Shown: one piece after another, positions 20,401 to 28,675 of the stretch
Position numbering within the stretch: the stretch's first letter is position 1
How the letters are laid out: the number at the start of each line of letters is the position of its first letter
NCBI GenBank assembly: GCA_016715325.1
Contig: JADKAL010000003.1
Span: 378,510 to 442,509 of the forward strand
Source of the DNA: Methylococcaceae bacterium
GTDB lineage: Bacteria; Pseudomonadota; Gammaproteobacteria; Methylococcales; Methylomonadaceae
DNA: 64,000 bases
Reading direction: 5' to 3'
The notes under the pieces: model-generated
Seen by the model: only the letters and a program-made list of their open reading frames with translations
What the model was told of the DNA's origin: nothing
Databases searched by the model: none
Translations under genes and position numbers: made by a program

Positions 20401-21068
20401 GCGGCTTAGACCATGTTCTGGCGAGTGGCCGCAATGTCAATATTTTAGTATTGGATACCGAAGTCTATTCCAACACCGGTGGGCAAAAATCGAAATCTAC
20501 ACCGTTGGGTGCAGTGGCTAAGTTCGCAGCCGGCGGCAAAGCCCAGGTTAAAAAGGATCTGGCGCTATTGGCGATGGATTACAGTAATGTTTATGTCGCC
20601 CATGTTGCTTACGCCGGGAAGGATACGCAAACCTTGAATGCCTTTTTGGAAGCGGAAGCGCATGACGGCCCGTCAATCATCATTGCCTACGCACCCTGTA
20701 TTGCCCACGGTGTCGATTTGTCCAATAACCATCGCCAACAAAATCTAGCAGTCAAGAGTGGGCATTGGCCGTTATTCCGCTTCGACCCGAATAAGATTAA
20801 GCAAGGCAAAAATCCTATGCACCTGGATTCACCTGAACCTTCAATACCACTTCGTGATTTTGTCAGTACAGAAACACGTTTCAGTATGCTATGGCAAACC
20901 CATCCGGAAGATGCCGAACGGTTTTTGGAGCAAGCCCAGCAGGAAGTTAAAAACCGATACCACTATTACAAACAATTGTCGGAACTGGAATGGAGTGACG
21001 CCACCCGTGTGTCTGCGGTCAAAGCACAATTAAAAACCGACGACATTGTGGCGAAAGATCATGGTTGA
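17430..21068 (+). CDS. nifJ: Pyruvate:ferredoxin (flavodoxin) oxidoreductase
   Basis: A single-chain NifJ of about 1212 residues that converts pyruvate and CoA to acetyl-CoA, CO2 and reduced ferredoxin or flavodoxin. The order is complete: N-terminal pyrimidine domain (AMVAHKLNEMIAIYPITPSS), the central gamma-type region (YGLSSKEFTPGMIKAV then GLGSDGTVSANKN), two 4Fe-4S motifs (CTQCGKCVMVCPHGVI and CTGCTLCVDICP), and the TPP domain with FSGACVGCGETPYLKL, GDGWAYDIGYGGLDHV and NTGGQKSKSTP. I take the ATG at 17430 (MFKQHSLTIDG) over the upstream GTG at 17400 because GGAAG lies at the right distance. An FNR site precedes it. The gene overlaps the next one by eight bases. In an otherwise aerobic genome this points to fermentative or micro-oxic pyruvate use. 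Confidence 0.95.
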   Translation: MFKQHSLTIDGNQAVAMVAHKLNEMIAIYPITPSSAMGEWADEWSSRGQTNLWETVPEVIEMQSEGGAAGAIHGALQAGALATTFTASQGLLLMLPNMYKIAGELTPTVFHIAARSLACQGLSIFGDHSDVMSARMTGFAMLCSNSPQEAMDFALIAQAASLEGRIPVMHFFDGFRTSHEVAKITAIEDSVLRTMIDQQWITAHKNRALTPDKPVLRGTAQNPDVYFQARETVNPYYHVFPDIVQNAMNKFATLTGRQYRLFDYVGSEQADRVVIIMGSGAEAVSETIDYLNRQGEALGLLKVRLYRPFDAKNLLAALPASCRKIAVLDRTKEPGADGEPLYKDVVAAIATNAMSPSPKFAVLPKIVGGRYGLSSKEFTPGMIKAVFDELKKDQPKNNFTIGIHDDVTHTSLKWDPAYRTDAHNGTFQALFYGLGSDGTVSANKNTIKIIGEDTDLYAQGYFVYDSKKSGAVTVSHLRFGPSPIRSTYLIGENDADFIGCHQTIFLERYPMLDNATNNAVFLLNSAESPDIVWDSLPRKMQQQMIAKKIRFYVIDGYAVAEKSGMGKRINTIMQTCFFAISGVLPQAQAIIAIKQAVEKTYGKKGQRIVDINFKAIDETVASLHQVPIPTAITSNFDIRSLIQDSAPTFIKQVTGEIIAGRGDWLPVSAMPVDGTFPTGTAAYEKRNLALEIPVWETDLCTQCGKCVMVCPHGVIRSKIYSTDLLQNAPATFKQASMLGKDFPAGLSMTYQVAPEDCTGCTLCVDICPIRDKSNASRKALNMHPQPALRESERENWDFFLRLPEYDRRLIKSNTIKGSMVMQPLFEFSGACVGCGETPYLKLASQLFGDRMIVANATGCSSIYGGNLPTTPWTKNADGRGPAWSNSLFEDNAEFGLGIRIALDKQNEQAKELLTSLAAQLGNDRVNVILNADQSDEAGIYEQRERITELKQHLQGLTEPAAQTLLQLADHLCKKSVWIVGGDGWAYDIGYGGLDHVLASGRNVNILVLDTEVYSNTGGQKSKSTPLGAVAKFAAGGKAQVKKDLALLAMDYSNVYVAHVAYAGKDTQTLNAFLEAEAHDGPSIIIAYAPCIAHGVDLSNNHRQQNLAVKSGHWPLFRFDPNKIKQGKNPMHLDSPEPSIPLRDFVSTETRFSMLWQTHPEDAERFLEQAQQEVKNRYHYYKQLSELEWSDATRVSAVKAQLKTDDIVAKDHG

Positions 21069-22074
21069 TTTAACGACGACTTATTTGGGCTTAAAACTGG
21101 CGCATCCGCTCGTGCCATCCGCTTCTCCATTCACCAAAGATACCGACACGGCGCGTAGGCTCGAAGATGCGGGAGCGGCAGCGCTGGTCATGCAATCTTT
21201 GTTTGAGGAAAAAATCGAAGCCGAACAACGTCAAATGGAACGCTTTTTTTATCAGCAAGCTATCGGTCACGGCGAAGCAGATTCATTCCATCCGATACCG
21301 GATAAAATCCAGACTTATCAGGAACACTACCTGGAAAATTTGCAAAAAATTAAATCAGCCTTGCATATACCCGTGATTGCCAGCCTGAATGGCACGTCAA
21401 TCGGCGGCTGGGTCGAATACGGCAAGCAACTCCAGCAAGCAGGTGCCGATGCGCTGGAGTTGAATGTCTATCACGTTGCGGCGAATCTGGAAGAAAGCAG
21501 TGAAGATGTGGAAAACCGTTATCTTGCGATTTTGCAAGAACTGAAACGGCACGTCAGCTTACCGATTACCATGAAACTATCGCCGCAATTCAGTTCGCCG
21601 ATCCATTTTGCTAAACGGCTTGAAGCCTCCGGTGTAGATGGCATCGCTATCTTTAACCGGTTTTACCAGCCAGATATCGACCTGGAAACGTTAGACGTAA
21701 TACCGAAACTTGAGCTTTCAACCTCTGCCGAAGCTTTATTACGTGTGCGCTGGACGGCGTTGTTATATGGCAAGGTGGATATATCATTAGCTGTTACCGG
21801 CGGCTTTCATACGGTTGAAGAGGTCGTCAAAGCATTAATGGCGGGTGCCGATGTGGTACATCTTTGCAGTGCCTTACTTAAACAGGGCAGTTCAAGATTA
21901 ACTGAAATCCGTAATGAACTGGAAAACTGGTTAGAAGAACATGAATACGAATCCATCCGGCAATTAAAAGGCAGCGTCAGCCAGCAACATGCCATCGATC
22001 CGAGCGCTTTTGAGCGGGCAAATTATGTGCAAGTGCTGGATAGTTATTCACATCCTAGCGGTGTTTTAAGATAA
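21061..22074 (+). CDS. Dihydroorotate-dehydrogenase-like FMN protein
   Basis: A 337-residue TIM-barrel protein similar to class 1 dihydroorotate dehydrogenases: LGLKLAHPLVPSASPFTKD at the start, a middle part VIASLNGTSIGGWVEYGKQL and ELNVYHVAA, LPITMKLSPQF, and a phosphate-binding end ALMAGADVVHLCSALL. It is not necessarily PyrD; this subgroup often sits beside nifJ and its substrate is unknown. The ATG at 21061 lies inside the end of nifJ, implying translational coupling and probable use of reduced ferredoxin or shared regulation. A TTG at 21046 is an unlikely start. Confidence 0.8.
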   Translation: MVDLTTTYLGLKLAHPLVPSASPFTKDTDTARRLEDAGAAALVMQSLFEEKIEAEQRQMERFFYQQAIGHGEADSFHPIPDKIQTYQEHYLENLQKIKSALHIPVIASLNGTSIGGWVEYGKQLQQAGADALELNVYHVAANLEESSEDVENRYLAILQELKRHVSLPITMKLSPQFSSPIHFAKRLEASGVDGIAIFNRFYQPDIDLETLDVIPKLELSTSAEALLRVRWTALLYGKVDISLAVTGGFHTVEEVVKALMAGADVVHLCSALLKQGSSRLTEIRNELENWLEEHEYESIRQLKGSVSQQHAIDPSAFERANYVQVLDSYSHPSGVLR

Positions 22075-22153
22075 CATTTTTTATAAATTTACCTGTACAA
22101 ATCTATAGAGTGTTTATTGATCTTATAGATTCGGCCTTGTGAAGTTTTAATCT

Positions 22154-22231
22154 CCCCTTCGGGCTCCGCTCAGGGAACGCTATTTAGCATTCGTGCTTTT
22201 CCACAGCGTTCCCTGAGCGGAGTCGAAGGGG
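22154..22231. repeat. Long imperfect inverted repeat between convergent genes
   Basis: Arms of about 27 bases (22154-22181 and 22205-22231; CTCCGCTCAGGGAACGCT and its complement) pair almost perfectly with a 23-base loop; one mismatch or extra base lies near the outer end. CCCTTCG...CTCCGCTCAGGG hairpins occur as dispersed repeats in many bacterial genomes. It may serve as a bidirectional terminator between the two convergent genes, although no U-run follows. Confidence 0.7.
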
Positions 22232-22269
22232 ACGCGTACTCCTTATAGATCAAACAATAAAATGCTGAA

Positions 22270-24753
22270 TCAATAATGGCTTAAACCTTCTCGAACGGTA
22301 ATTTTCGTTGCTTTACGAGCAGGACCGTAAGATGCCGTCCAGGCCAAGGTGATGACGATTGCCAGCCAATAGCCAAGTGCGTTAAGGTCGAACATAAAAT
22401 CTAACCGGATACCGAACATGGTTTTGCCAAGTTCCTTGGCGATGGGTTCGGCAGCAAAAAAGGCCAGCGGTGCGCTAATGAGCCACGCAACAATGCTATG
22501 AAATAATCCTTCCATCAGGAATAGCTGGAAAACCGCCCTTGAGGGTGCGCCGATAGCTCGCAGTACGCCGATTTCACGAGTGCGTTGCAGAACCCCGATA
22601 GCAAGCGTTCCCGATAAGCCTATTCCGCCCACGGCAGCTATTAACGCGGCAAGTCCCGACAATGTGCCGATCACCGGTTTAAATTGATTGCGGGCGAATT
22701 GTCGCTGTTCAAGTTTGGCAATCGTGGTGTAAACATCGAGCGGGATGGCCTTCTCTTGGAAGACTTGTTTCAGTTTATGAACATATGCTATTTCATCGGC
22801 AAGCGAGGTTAGCGGAGCGTCAATCAAAGCAAACGAAGCAAGGTTTTTGTTAAGAATGCTGTCTTCAACGGTTTCAACCGGTGCGTAAACCGGTTCGACG
22901 GCATAATTGTTACCGGCAAGCCAACGGTATAAACCTACGACTAGCCAGATTTGTTTTGCCGACTGCAATTGAATTTCCACGAAGTCGCCGGCTTTTATTC
23001 CGTTTAACTCGGCAGTTTCCGCGCTGAGGACAACAACTCGCTGATTTTCATCGTTAGGTTGAAACCACCGTCCTGCCTCGATAAGCGGCCGATACATTGC
23101 GGTTTTTGCGGGTATTGCAAGCATTTGAGCACCAAGACTGCCTTTTTGGCGTACTATTTTGCCATTTTTTAATAGTTCAATCGGAAGACGTTGCCAAAAT
23201 TCGATTTTTTGCGTGTTGGTTACCGTTGATGCCGCCTCGATAATTTTTTGTTGAGGCTGATCTCCGCTGAAGCCTAAGCGAACGGCGAACCGGCTTCTTG
23301 CCATTTCGTTATCCAGTGTGAGATTAATCGAGGCGATCAAACTCATTAACACCAAAAAAATGACACCGGCGATAATTAGTACGCTTTGAGTTAATAACAG
23401 GCGGCCCTTTCGCCGGAATAAATTGTTTAAAGCTGCCGCTTGTAAGGTAGATAGGCATCTTGCTCCGAGATTTTCAATCCAACGGTCGAAAAAGTTGTTC
23501 CCGAAAGTGCCTTCCAATCCGTAACTGGCTATCGCTTCGCGGACATTCATCGTAGCAGCCCGTAGAATCGGTTCTAAGGCCGCCAGCAGGGGAGCGAGCA
23601 ATCCGCCGGCTATCATGACTAAAACAGCTCTTGGCGAATAGACGAAGGTTTCGCAAGAGATGTTGAATAATCCCAATTGCTTGCATGAGCTGAGATAAGC
23701 GGCAATAACAGCCGACGGCACTGCAAGGAAGGTGGCGATGAAAGCTAAGATCAGCGTTTCAATCAGATAAATTTTAATGATTGTCCCGGTATTGGCTCCT
23801 AGCGATTTCATGATTCCGATCTGAGTGGTTTGCTGCGCCATGTGAGCCGATAGCGTATTTAAAATAAGCACACAGGCTAAGACCAATGAGGCTAAAGCCA
23901 TTATTTTGAGTACGCCGTTGATGCCGGCAAAAAACGGTCTTCCCCAGTGCTTTTCCGGATCTTGTAATAAGACGGCATTGACTCCGATATGATGAGTGGC
24001 TAGCAGCTTACGAATTTCGTGGGCGACAATTCGGGCTTTTTCGACGGAATAAGGTGCTGAAACTTGTACCATTAACTGACGAAACGTCTGGGGCTTTATA
24101 CCGAAATGGTCGACAACGCTTACATCGGCAAAGAAATGGATTTGACCGCCGAAGTTCGGCGGTTTAACGAAGGGGTGGCGGGCAATGCCGGTCACTGGAA
24201 ATGATTTTGCGCCGCTGAGGGTCTCCAATTCAACCTTATCTCGAATTTTCAATCCGGTATGCTTTGCCGATAACCGTTCGACGTCAATTTGACCGGTTGA
24301 AGGCCACTCTCCAGATGTCAACGTCGTGAGATCGTAACGCTGTTGCGATGGCGGCGGACGGAAGATCAGCGTACCGGTTTCCCAGTCGGATTTTCCAGGT
24401 AATTTGTACCGAACGGTCAACGGCGTCAGCGTATCGACATCCTCGATATCCGGTATTGCTTTTATAGCGGGGATGAGCGATAAATCGGCATCGTTTCTTA
24501 AGATTAAATTGATATGCGAGGGCTGGGACCGGCGATGGGCGGCATCCATTTGGTCGAGTTCTAAATCGATCATGCCAAATAATGTACCGACGCAAAATAC
24601 GCCGATGGCAATACTGGCAATAGCTAGCAACGTTCGACCTTTATATTGCCATAAATCGGCCCAGATTTTGTTCCAGAGTGTATTCAAATGAAGCGTAGAC
24701 TTATCCAAGTAACGGGGCGGAGTCGGTATGAATTCGTCCGGCGTGGATTTCAA
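22270..24753 (-). CDS. ABC transporter permease with two FtsX domains
   Basis: An 827-residue integral membrane protein. The N-terminal helix (LLAIASIAIGVFCVGTLFG, about residues 40-58) is followed by a large periplasmic MacB-type domain (about 60-270), three helices with FtsX signatures (QTTQIGIMKSLGANTG near 310), a second periplasmic domain (about 475-680) and a second set of three helices (VLQRTREIGVLRAIGAPS near 725). This is the layout of permeases working with a MacB-type ATPase in export or in extraction of lipids or lipoproteins from the inner membrane. It overlaps the ATPase gene by about 50 bases. Substrate unknown; no adaptor (HlyD-like) is nearby. Confidence 0.85.
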   Translation of the reverse strand: MKSTPDEFIPTPPRYLDKSTLHLNTLWNKIWADLWQYKGRTLLAIASIAIGVFCVGTLFGMIDLELDQMDAAHRRSQPSHINLILRNDADLSLIPAIKAIPDIEDVDTLTPLTVRYKLPGKSDWETGTLIFRPPPSQQRYDLTTLTSGEWPSTGQIDVERLSAKHTGLKIRDKVELETLSGAKSFPVTGIARHPFVKPPNFGGQIHFFADVSVVDHFGIKPQTFRQLMVQVSAPYSVEKARIVAHEIRKLLATHHIGVNAVLLQDPEKHWGRPFFAGINGVLKIMALASLVLACVLILNTLSAHMAQQTTQIGIMKSLGANTGTIIKIYLIETLILAFIATFLAVPSAVIAAYLSSCKQLGLFNISCETFVYSPRAVLVMIAGGLLAPLLAALEPILRAATMNVREAIASYGLEGTFGNNFFDRWIENLGARCLSTLQAAALNNLFRRKGRLLLTQSVLIIAGVIFLVLMSLIASINLTLDNEMARSRFAVRLGFSGDQPQQKIIEAASTVTNTQKIEFWQRLPIELLKNGKIVRQKGSLGAQMLAIPAKTAMYRPLIEAGRWFQPNDENQRVVVLSAETAELNGIKAGDFVEIQLQSAKQIWLVVGLYRWLAGNNYAVEPVYAPVETVEDSILNKNLASFALIDAPLTSLADEIAYVHKLKQVFQEKAIPLDVYTTIAKLEQRQFARNQFKPVIGTLSGLAALIAAVGGIGLSGTLAIGVLQRTREIGVLRAIGAPSRAVFQLFLMEGLFHSIVAWLISAPLAFFAAEPIAKELGKTMFGIRLDFMFDLNALGYWLAIVITLAWTASYGPARKATKITVREGLSHY

Positions 24754-25396
24754 TTTTGCGGGAGGCCGCGTTCGCTAGGATTTCGTTATGGGTGACCATC
24801 ACCAAGGTTTTACCTTGATCGCGTAGATGTGAGAACAAAGCGAACACCGCATCGGCGGTGTTCTCATCGAGATTCCCGGTGGGTTCGTCGGCAACAATTA
24901 ATTCGGGATCGTTAGCCAGTGCTCTTGCGATTGCGGCTCGTTGCTGTTGTCCGCCGGAGACTTGGCTCGGTAAACGATGGGCTTCATTGGCAAGACCGAC
25001 ACGGTCTAGTAAGGCCATCGCGCGTTCGCGGCGTTGGCGTTTGGGAAGCCGACCTAAAAAATCCATCGGTAAGACGATGTTTTGAAATAAGCTTAATGCA
25101 GGCAATAATTGAAAAAACTGAAATACAATGCCGACATTTGCACAGCGCCATGCGGTTAACTTTTCACCGCTTAGTTTATGCAGGGGACTGTTGTTGACGA
25201 AAATTTCGCCGCTGCTAGGCTGATCGATGCCGGTTAACAGGTTTAATAAGGTCGATTTGCCATTTCCCGATGCGCCCACGATGGCGACGAACTCGCCGGA
25301 ATCGATGATTAAATTGATTTCGTTCAACACGATTTGCTTAATTTCTGCCGAAAGATAAGCCTTGGAGACATTGCTCAGCTCAATCATTTTTTTCAT
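24701..25396 (-). CDS. ABC transporter ATP-binding protein (LolD/MacB type)
   Basis: A 231-residue ATPase with Walker [13 protein letters not shown] (about residue 40), the Q-loop [12 protein letters not shown], signature [15 protein letters not shown], Walker [13 protein letters not shown], and a switch His in MVTHNE. The serine-rich Walker A has Asn in place of the usual Gly-Ser spacing, still functional in form. It forms a unit with the permease that follows. Confidence 0.9.
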   Translation of the reverse strand: MKKMIELSNVSKAYLSAEIKQIVLNEINLIIDSGEFVAIVGASGNGKSTLLNLLTGIDQPSSGEIFVNNSPLHKLSGEKLTAWRCANVGIVFQFFQLLPALSLFQNIVLPMDFLGRLPKRQRRERAMALLDRVGLANEAHRLPSQVSGGQQQRAAIARALANDPELIVADEPTGNLDENTADAVFALFSHLRDQGKTLVMVTHNEILANAASRKIEIHAGRIHTDSAPLLG

Positions 25397-25479
25397 GATC
25401 GGTATAAGGAGAACGGGTTAAATGATAAAGAACTATTGTAACATGCACGTTTAAGCGCATTTGTAAGGTTGTTAAGCCG

Positions 25480-26052
25480 ATGATAGTAGTACGCATGATC
25501 TGGTTCTCGCTGTGTTTGATTTGGATAGTCGCTGAAGTCAAGCTTGCCCGGTCTAACCGGATAGATCACGCCGATCTTTCGGAAAAAGAAGACCGATCGC
25601 AACGAATTCTATGGATTACGATATTAGTTAGTTTGCTGTTCGCGCTAATATTTAAAACACTGGCCTTGATCCCTATACAAATTGATTATTTGCCTCGTCA
25701 AATCATCGGTTTATTTTTATTTGCCGCCGGATTAGCGTTGCGATATATCGCGGTGCATAAATTGGGCAGGTTATTTACGACGAACGTGTCGATTCACAAC
25801 GAACATCGGCTTATCGCAGACGGCCCGTATCGATGGATTCGCCACCCGGCTTACACGGGACTCATTATGGCAATGACTGGGGCAGGGCTGGCGATGGGCG
25901 ATTATATAGCGATTTTAATACTGCTCGCTCCTACCATTGGGGTATTTAACTATCGGATCGCTATTGAAGAAAAATTATTGATAAACAAATTCGGACAAAT
26001 TTATCTGGACTACAGTAATCAAACAAAGAAATTGTTGCCTTGGGTATTCTAA
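25480..26052 (+). CDS. Isoprenylcysteine carboxyl methyltransferase-like membrane protein
   Basis: A 190-residue membrane protein with four to five hydrophobic helices. The C-terminal region has the ICMT/phospholipid methyltransferase signature (DGPYRWIRHPAYTGLIM, about residues 115-131) and a late Glu (IAIEEKLL), the two parts that bind SAM in the family. Bacterial members methylate unknown small molecules or lipids. It is divergent from the ABC transporter genes. Confidence 0.75.
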   Translation: MIVVRMIWFSLCLIWIVAEVKLARSNRIDHADLSEKEDRSQRILWITILVSLLFALIFKTLALIPIQIDYLPRQIIGLFLFAAGLALRYIAVHKLGRLFTTNVSIHNEHRLIADGPYRWIRHPAYTGLIMAMTGAGLAMGDYIAILILLAPTIGVFNYRIAIEEKLLINKFGQIYLDYSNQTKKLLPWVF

Positions 26053-26107
26053 TGGTAGAGAAGGGCGGAAATCTACAGCGTCGTTATCTTTGCTATGATC
26101 GTTTACT

Positions 26108-26671
26108 TTAACCGAAAGATTCAGCGCGGTAACGAGATACACTAATCGTGTTAGACCAGTAGTTTGCCGGTAATCCCGCTTTTTGTTTCAGTTGGTTGAG
26201 AAATTGAACCGGTTTCGGCAGCGATTCCCATACTGAAGGTAGAAAGGTTCCACGTCGAGAACCTTCTTGCAAAATGAGGCCGTCGATTCCCGGTTGTAAC
26301 TGCGAGATTAAATCTTGTTCGGAGGTAAACGAGAGCGGTTCCGCAGGCGTCAAGATCGACAGATGAATTTGCAGATCATTAAACTCCTGAGATGTCAAAG
26401 GCGGGAAACGTGTATCTTTGAAAGCGGCTGAAAATGCATTTTCGGCAATATCTTCCGCTACCGGCCTTATGGCTTGCAACATACCGATACAACCTCTTAA
26501 ACGATGGTTGATGTTCAAGGTTACAAAGGAAGCCCTCTGCTCTCTCAGTTCCGGCGGAAACTCGGCTAAATTAATTTTTAACGGACGACCGGTTTTTAAG
26601 CCGTGCCGGATCGAGGCTTCGGCGAGTTCGACTAGCCGTTGTTGATGATCTTTATTCAACGACATAAGCAC
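26108..26671 (-). CDS. AmmeMemoRadiSam system protein A (AMMECR1-like)
   Basis: A 187-residue AMMECR1-domain protein. The core has ELREQRASFVTLNINHRLRGCIGMLQA (residues about 45-70), the conserved RGCIG hexapeptide region of AMMECR1, and DTRFPPLTSQEFNDLQIHLSIL. It overlaps the MEMO-like gene by 20 bases. Three genes (A, B and the radical SAM enzyme) are usually together in genomes; their biochemical role is not settled. Confidence 0.9.
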   Translation of the reverse strand: MLMSLNKDHQQRLVELAEASIRHGLKTGRPLKINLAEFPPELREQRASFVTLNINHRLRGCIGMLQAIRPVAEDIAENAFSAAFKDTRFPPLTSQEFNDLQIHLSILTPAEPLSFTSEQDLISQLQPGIDGLILQEGSRRGTFLPSVWESLPKPVQFLNQLKQKAGLPANYWSNTISVSRYRAESFG

Positions 26672-27431
26672 CGTAGCCTACAACCCGTGATTTATCCCCC
26701 GCCGTATCGCCGGAATTCCGTAAATCAATGGTTTTAACGGAAAGATTTTTTTGTCGAGCCGATTTTAGCAACCCGCTGACCGGGATTTTTCCGCAAGCCG
26801 AGTCGTAGGATAATCGTTCATATTCCAATCTTTCGATATGATCGCTGGTCTGCAGGTCCAGTTTTGTTGCAGTCGCGTAATCATGGTAGTGGCTCAGGTC
26901 GGAACTGATAACAATGAGCGTTTCATCGCCACCCCACAGCGTATCGATAATCTGAGCAACTTGATCGGGCGAGGCCTCGCCGGCAACGATGGGAACGATT
27001 TTGAATTCGCTGAGTGTTTCTTGCAGAAAAGGGAGTTGAACTTCTATGCTGTGTTCAAAGGCATGGGCTTGATCGAGATAATCGACAAACTGCAAGTTTA
27101 TAATCGATGCCACGGCGTCTTTGTCGACGGGTATATCGCCCAGCGGCGTCGAAAAGCTATCGGCACTGCTTACCGCCAGTCCGCGAAAAGCAACGCGGTG
27201 CGAAGGTCCGATAACGACAACCCTGGTAATGACATCTTTGGCATTCTTTAACCGGGCGTAAGCGCTAGCGGCAATCGGTCCGGAGTAAATATAACCCGCA
27301 TGCGGCGCGATGATTGCCTTGGGAACTAAGCCATTATGAGTGGCGTCTACTAGATAATGAGTCAGCATCTGATGAAGCTTCTTGGGGTTAGTAGGGTAAA
27401 AAGTCCCTGAAACGACGGACTGTCTGATCAT
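26652..27431 (-). CDS. AmmeMemoRadiSam system protein B (MEMO1-like)
   Basis: A 259-residue MEMO-family protein, related to extradiol dioxygenases. Metal-ligand type motifs are seen: APHAGYIYSGP (His at about 44), VVIGPSHR, HSIEVQLPFLQ and VISSDLSHYHD. Human MEMO1 has been linked to redox and metal handling, but the role in bacteria is open. It is transcribed with protein A and lies divergently from the radical SAM gene with about 120 bases between the starts, which should hold both promoters. Confidence 0.9.
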   Translation of the reverse strand: MIRQSVVSGTFYPTNPKKLHQMLTHYLVDATHNGLVPKAIIAPHAGYIYSGPIAASAYARLKNAKDVITRVVVIGPSHRVAFRGLAVSSADSFSTPLGDIPVDKDAVASIINLQFVDYLDQAHAFEHSIEVQLPFLQETLSEFKIVPIVAGEASPDQVAQIIDTLWGGDETLIVISSDLSHYHDYATATKLDLQTSDHIERLEYERLSYDSACGKIPVSGLLKSARQKNLSVKTIDLRNSGDTAGDKSRVVGYGAYVVE

Positions 27432-27551
27432 GCGTTATCCTCTTTTTATATACAACAACATTTAACGTTTTGCCTTAGTCTTAATGAGTCTACCGGCAAA
27501 AATGTCACATTTGTGACCGCAAATTTTAACCACGGTTCCAGGAGAGTGGGA

Positions 27552-28637
27552 ATGACCGAATTTATAAGCCGCGATACCGTAAAAACGCATTATTGGCATC
27601 GTCTGGACGACGGACGAATTCAGTGCGATATGTGTCCCCGTTATTGCAAGTTGCACAAGGAACAGCGCGGTTTGTGTTTTGTTAGGCAAAATCTGGACGA
27701 CCAAGTCGCAATGACCAGTTACGGACGATCCAGCGGTTTCGCCATTGATCCGATTGAAAAAAAACCGTTGAACCATTTTTTACCTGGAACACCGGTCTTT
27801 TCATTCGGTACGGCGGGATGTAACTTGGCTTGCAAGTTTTGTCAGAACTGGGATATCAGCAAGTCGCGGGAGATGGACACATTGATGAGTAACGCTTCTC
27901 CCGAAGCGATTGCGAAATCGGCGCTGGCGCATGGCTGTAAAAGCGTTGCCTTCACCTATAACGATCCGGTGATTTTCCATGAATATGCAATCGATACGGC
28001 TCAGGCGTGCAGAAGCCTCGGTTTAAAATCGGTGGCGGTCTCCGCAGGTTACGTTTGTTCGGAGCCGAGAGCCGAATTTTATCGATGGATGGATGCAGCC
28101 AATATCGATCTGAAAGCGTTTACCGAACGGTTTTATCATGAAATTACCGGCAGCCATTTGCAACCGGTTTTGGAAACTCTGCAATATATTAAGCATGAAA
28201 CCTCGGTTTGGCTGGAAATTACCACATTAATTATCCCCGGTGAGAACGATTCTGAAGCCGAACTCGAAGCGTTGACCCAATGGGTTGTGGAAAAATTAGG
28301 GCCGGATGTTCCTTTACATTTTTCAGCCTTTCATCCCGATTGGAAAATGTTGGACAGGCCTCATACGCCGATACAAACGTTATTAAAAGCGAGGCAGATC
28401 GCCAAAAAAAATGGAATACACCATGCCTATGTAGGTAATGTCCATGATAAATCTGCAGGCAGCACGTATTGCCATTATTGTAATCATTTGTTGATAGGCC
28501 GCGACTGGTATGAGTTGTCCGAGTGGAATTTGGACGATAAGGGTTGTTGCAAGTTTTGCGGCACGCCATGTCCCGGTGTATTCGATTTGCAACCCGGAAA
28601 ATGGGGGGCTAAACGGCACGCGGTTGCGTTTAATTGA
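27552..28637 (+). CDS. amrS: AmmeMemoRadiSam system radical SAM enzyme
   Basis: A radical SAM protein of about 361 residues. The SAM/4Fe-4S motif is FGTAGCNLACKFCQNWD (CxxxCxxC). The N-terminus has a separate Cys cluster CDMCPRYCKLHKEQRGLC, and the C-terminus has CHYC and CCKFCG, suggesting further metal or cluster sites. The ATG at 27552 is preceded by GGAGAGTGGG and is preferred to the GTG at 27513. It completes the A-B-radical SAM set. The enzyme resembles pyruvate-formate-lyase activases, but its target is not known here. Confidence 0.9.
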   Translation: MTEFISRDTVKTHYWHRLDDGRIQCDMCPRYCKLHKEQRGLCFVRQNLDDQVAMTSYGRSSGFAIDPIEKKPLNHFLPGTPVFSFGTAGCNLACKFCQNWDISKSREMDTLMSNASPEAIAKSALAHGCKSVAFTYNDPVIFHEYAIDTAQACRSLGLKSVAVSAGYVCSEPRAEFYRWMDAANIDLKAFTERFYHEITGSHLQPVLETLQYIKHETSVWLEITTLIIPGENDSEAELEALTQWVVEKLGPDVPLHFSAFHPDWKMLDRPHTPIQTLLKARQIAKKNGIHHAYVGNVHDKSAGSTYCHYCNHLLIGRDWYELSEWNLDDKGCCKFCGTPCPGVFDLQPGKWGAKRHAVAFN

Positions 28638-28675
28638 ATTACTTTATCATCGTTTAAAATCATACGAGTTTATCT

